Shown: in pieces, positions 5,215 to 5,888 of the stretch
Position numbering within the stretch: position 1 is the stretch's first letter
How the letters are laid out: each line of letters begins with the position of its first letter
Assembly: GCA_964427915.1 (NCBI GenBank)
Contig: CAYRWA010000092.1
Span: 1-5,888 of the forward strand
DNA from: JAGLCW01 sp964427915
GTDB lineage: Bacteria; Caldisericota; Caldisericia; UBA6126
Direction of reading: 5' to 3'
Length of the DNA: 5,888 nt
The notes under the pieces: generated by a model
Database searches by the model: none
Told to the model about the DNA's origin: nothing
What the model saw: the letters and a program-made list of their open reading frames with translations, nothing else
Translations under genes and position numbers: made by a program

Positions 5215-5888
5215 ATGCCAGAACAAAAATACCCAAGACCCCCTCGTAAAAACGATCCTCGAAAGAGACCACCCAACTTCGGTTTTATGTGGTTTATTGG
5301 CATTTTTCTTGTCATTATTTTGTCTTCTTTCTTTTTTAACACTGTCAATGCACCCTCACCAACCGAACTTACAATCAACGAATTCCGGCAGTTTGCTGCA
5401 GAGAAGAAAATTGAATCTGCAAAAGTTCATGAAACTGAAATAGTTGGCGTTTTGAAACCTGCCACCGTAGAGGGTAGTGTACAGTTCAAAGTGATCATTT
5501 TTCCCTCGCAAGCTGATGACTTCACTTCCTTCCTTGTGGAAAATGATATTCCGACCAACATGGTCATTCCAAACAATTCAGAAGTATGGGGATATGTACT
5601 CAATTTTGGATCCACCATTTTAATCATTTTTCTCTTCTGGATTTTGCTTAGCAGAAGTATGCAAAGTGGTGGTGGTGGACAAGTATTCAATTTTGGCAAG
5701 AGCACTGCAAAGCTTTTTATGGACAATCATCCACGCGTTACACTAAAAGATGTTGCTGGTCTTAATGAAGTAAAAACTGAAGTACAAGAAATTATCGATT
5801 TTTTAAAGAATCCCGACAAATTTAAAAAGATTGGTGCAAAAATTCCAAAAGGAATTCTATTAGTAGGGCCTCCTGGGTGCGGCAAAAC
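5215..5888 (+). CDS. ftsH: ATP-dependent zinc metalloprotease FtsH, N-terminal part (cut by window end)
   Basis: Membrane-anchored AAA+ protease that removes misassembled membrane proteins and some short-lived regulators. Only 224 codons plus 2 bases of about 600-650 are here, open to the edge. Seen: a proline- and arginine-rich cytoplasmic start (residues 2-21, with RPPRKND and RKRPPN), a first membrane helix at about 24-41, a periplasmic/external domain at about 45-125 (ELTINEFRQF, VIPNNSEVWGY), a second membrane helix at about 127-146, a Gly-rich linker (SGGGGQVFNFGKSTAKLF, 151-168) and the start of the AAA+ domain: VTLKDVAGLNEVK (175-187), FLKNPDKF (196-203), IPKGILLVGPPGCGK (210-224). 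The Walker A motif has Cys where Thr is usual (GPPGTGKT). The HEXXH protease site lies beyond the window. It starts 2 nt after the hpt stop. Confidence 0.95.
   Translation, partial: MPEQKYPRPPRKNDPRKRPPNFGFMWFIGIFLVIILSSFFFNTVNAPSPTELTINEFRQFAAEKKIESAKVHETEIVGVLKPATVEGSVQFKVIIFPSQADDFTSFLVENDIPTNMVIPNNSEVWGYVLNFGSTILIIFLFWILLSRSMQSGGGGQVFNFGKSTAKLFMDNHPRVTLKDVAGLNEVKTEVQEIIDFLKNPDKFKKIGAKIPKGILLVGPPGCGK

Overview
The window is a compact stretch of bacterial housekeeping genes, all on the + strand and packed with almost no space between them (gaps of 1 to 11 nt, one 8-nt overlap). It is moderately AT-rich (by eye about 40% GC). It uses ATG and GTG starts and all three stop codons, with TGA clearly a stop. 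The products are typical of free-living bacteria. RuvC is present, whereas Bacilli normally use RecU, so Bacilli are unlikely. The tilS-hpt-ftsH order is widespread in Bacillota, Actinomycetota and several deep-branching phyla. I cannot assign a phylum from the sequence alone.

Layout: (1) 7-1458, pdxS and pdxT, the two subunits of the glutamine-dependent pyridoxal 5'-phosphate synthase. (2) 1470-3297, yebC, ruvC and ruvA: a YebC/TACO1-family protein followed by the Holliday-junction resolvase and the junction-binding protein. ruvB does not follow ruvA. (3) 3299-3580, a small FtsB/DivIC-type septum protein with one membrane helix and a coiled coil. (4) 3588-3661, a tRNA with a CAT anticodon, most like elongator tRNA-Met, lying 7 nt after the previous gene and 8 nt before the next. 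(5) 3670-5212, tilS (tRNA-Ile lysidine synthetase, short form) and hpt (hypoxanthine phosphoribosyltransferase). (6) 5215 to the window edge, the first 224 codons of ftsH, cut just at the Walker A motif. No stretch over 300 bases lacks a gene.

The spacing suggests one long transcript or two overlapping ones. A possible second promoter lies inside the end of the septum gene and would drive tRNA-tilS-hpt-ftsH. Several junctions (pdxS/pdxT, yebC/ruvC, ruvC/ruvA, ruvA/ftsB, tilS/hpt) look translationally coupled.

I see no new multi-gene system, mobile element or CRISPR array. The points worth a second look are a perfect 26-bp palindrome inside ruvC, the tRNA wedged into the operon directly before tilS (whose start has no Shine-Dalgarno sequence and a U7 leader), and a changed conserved motif in PdxT.
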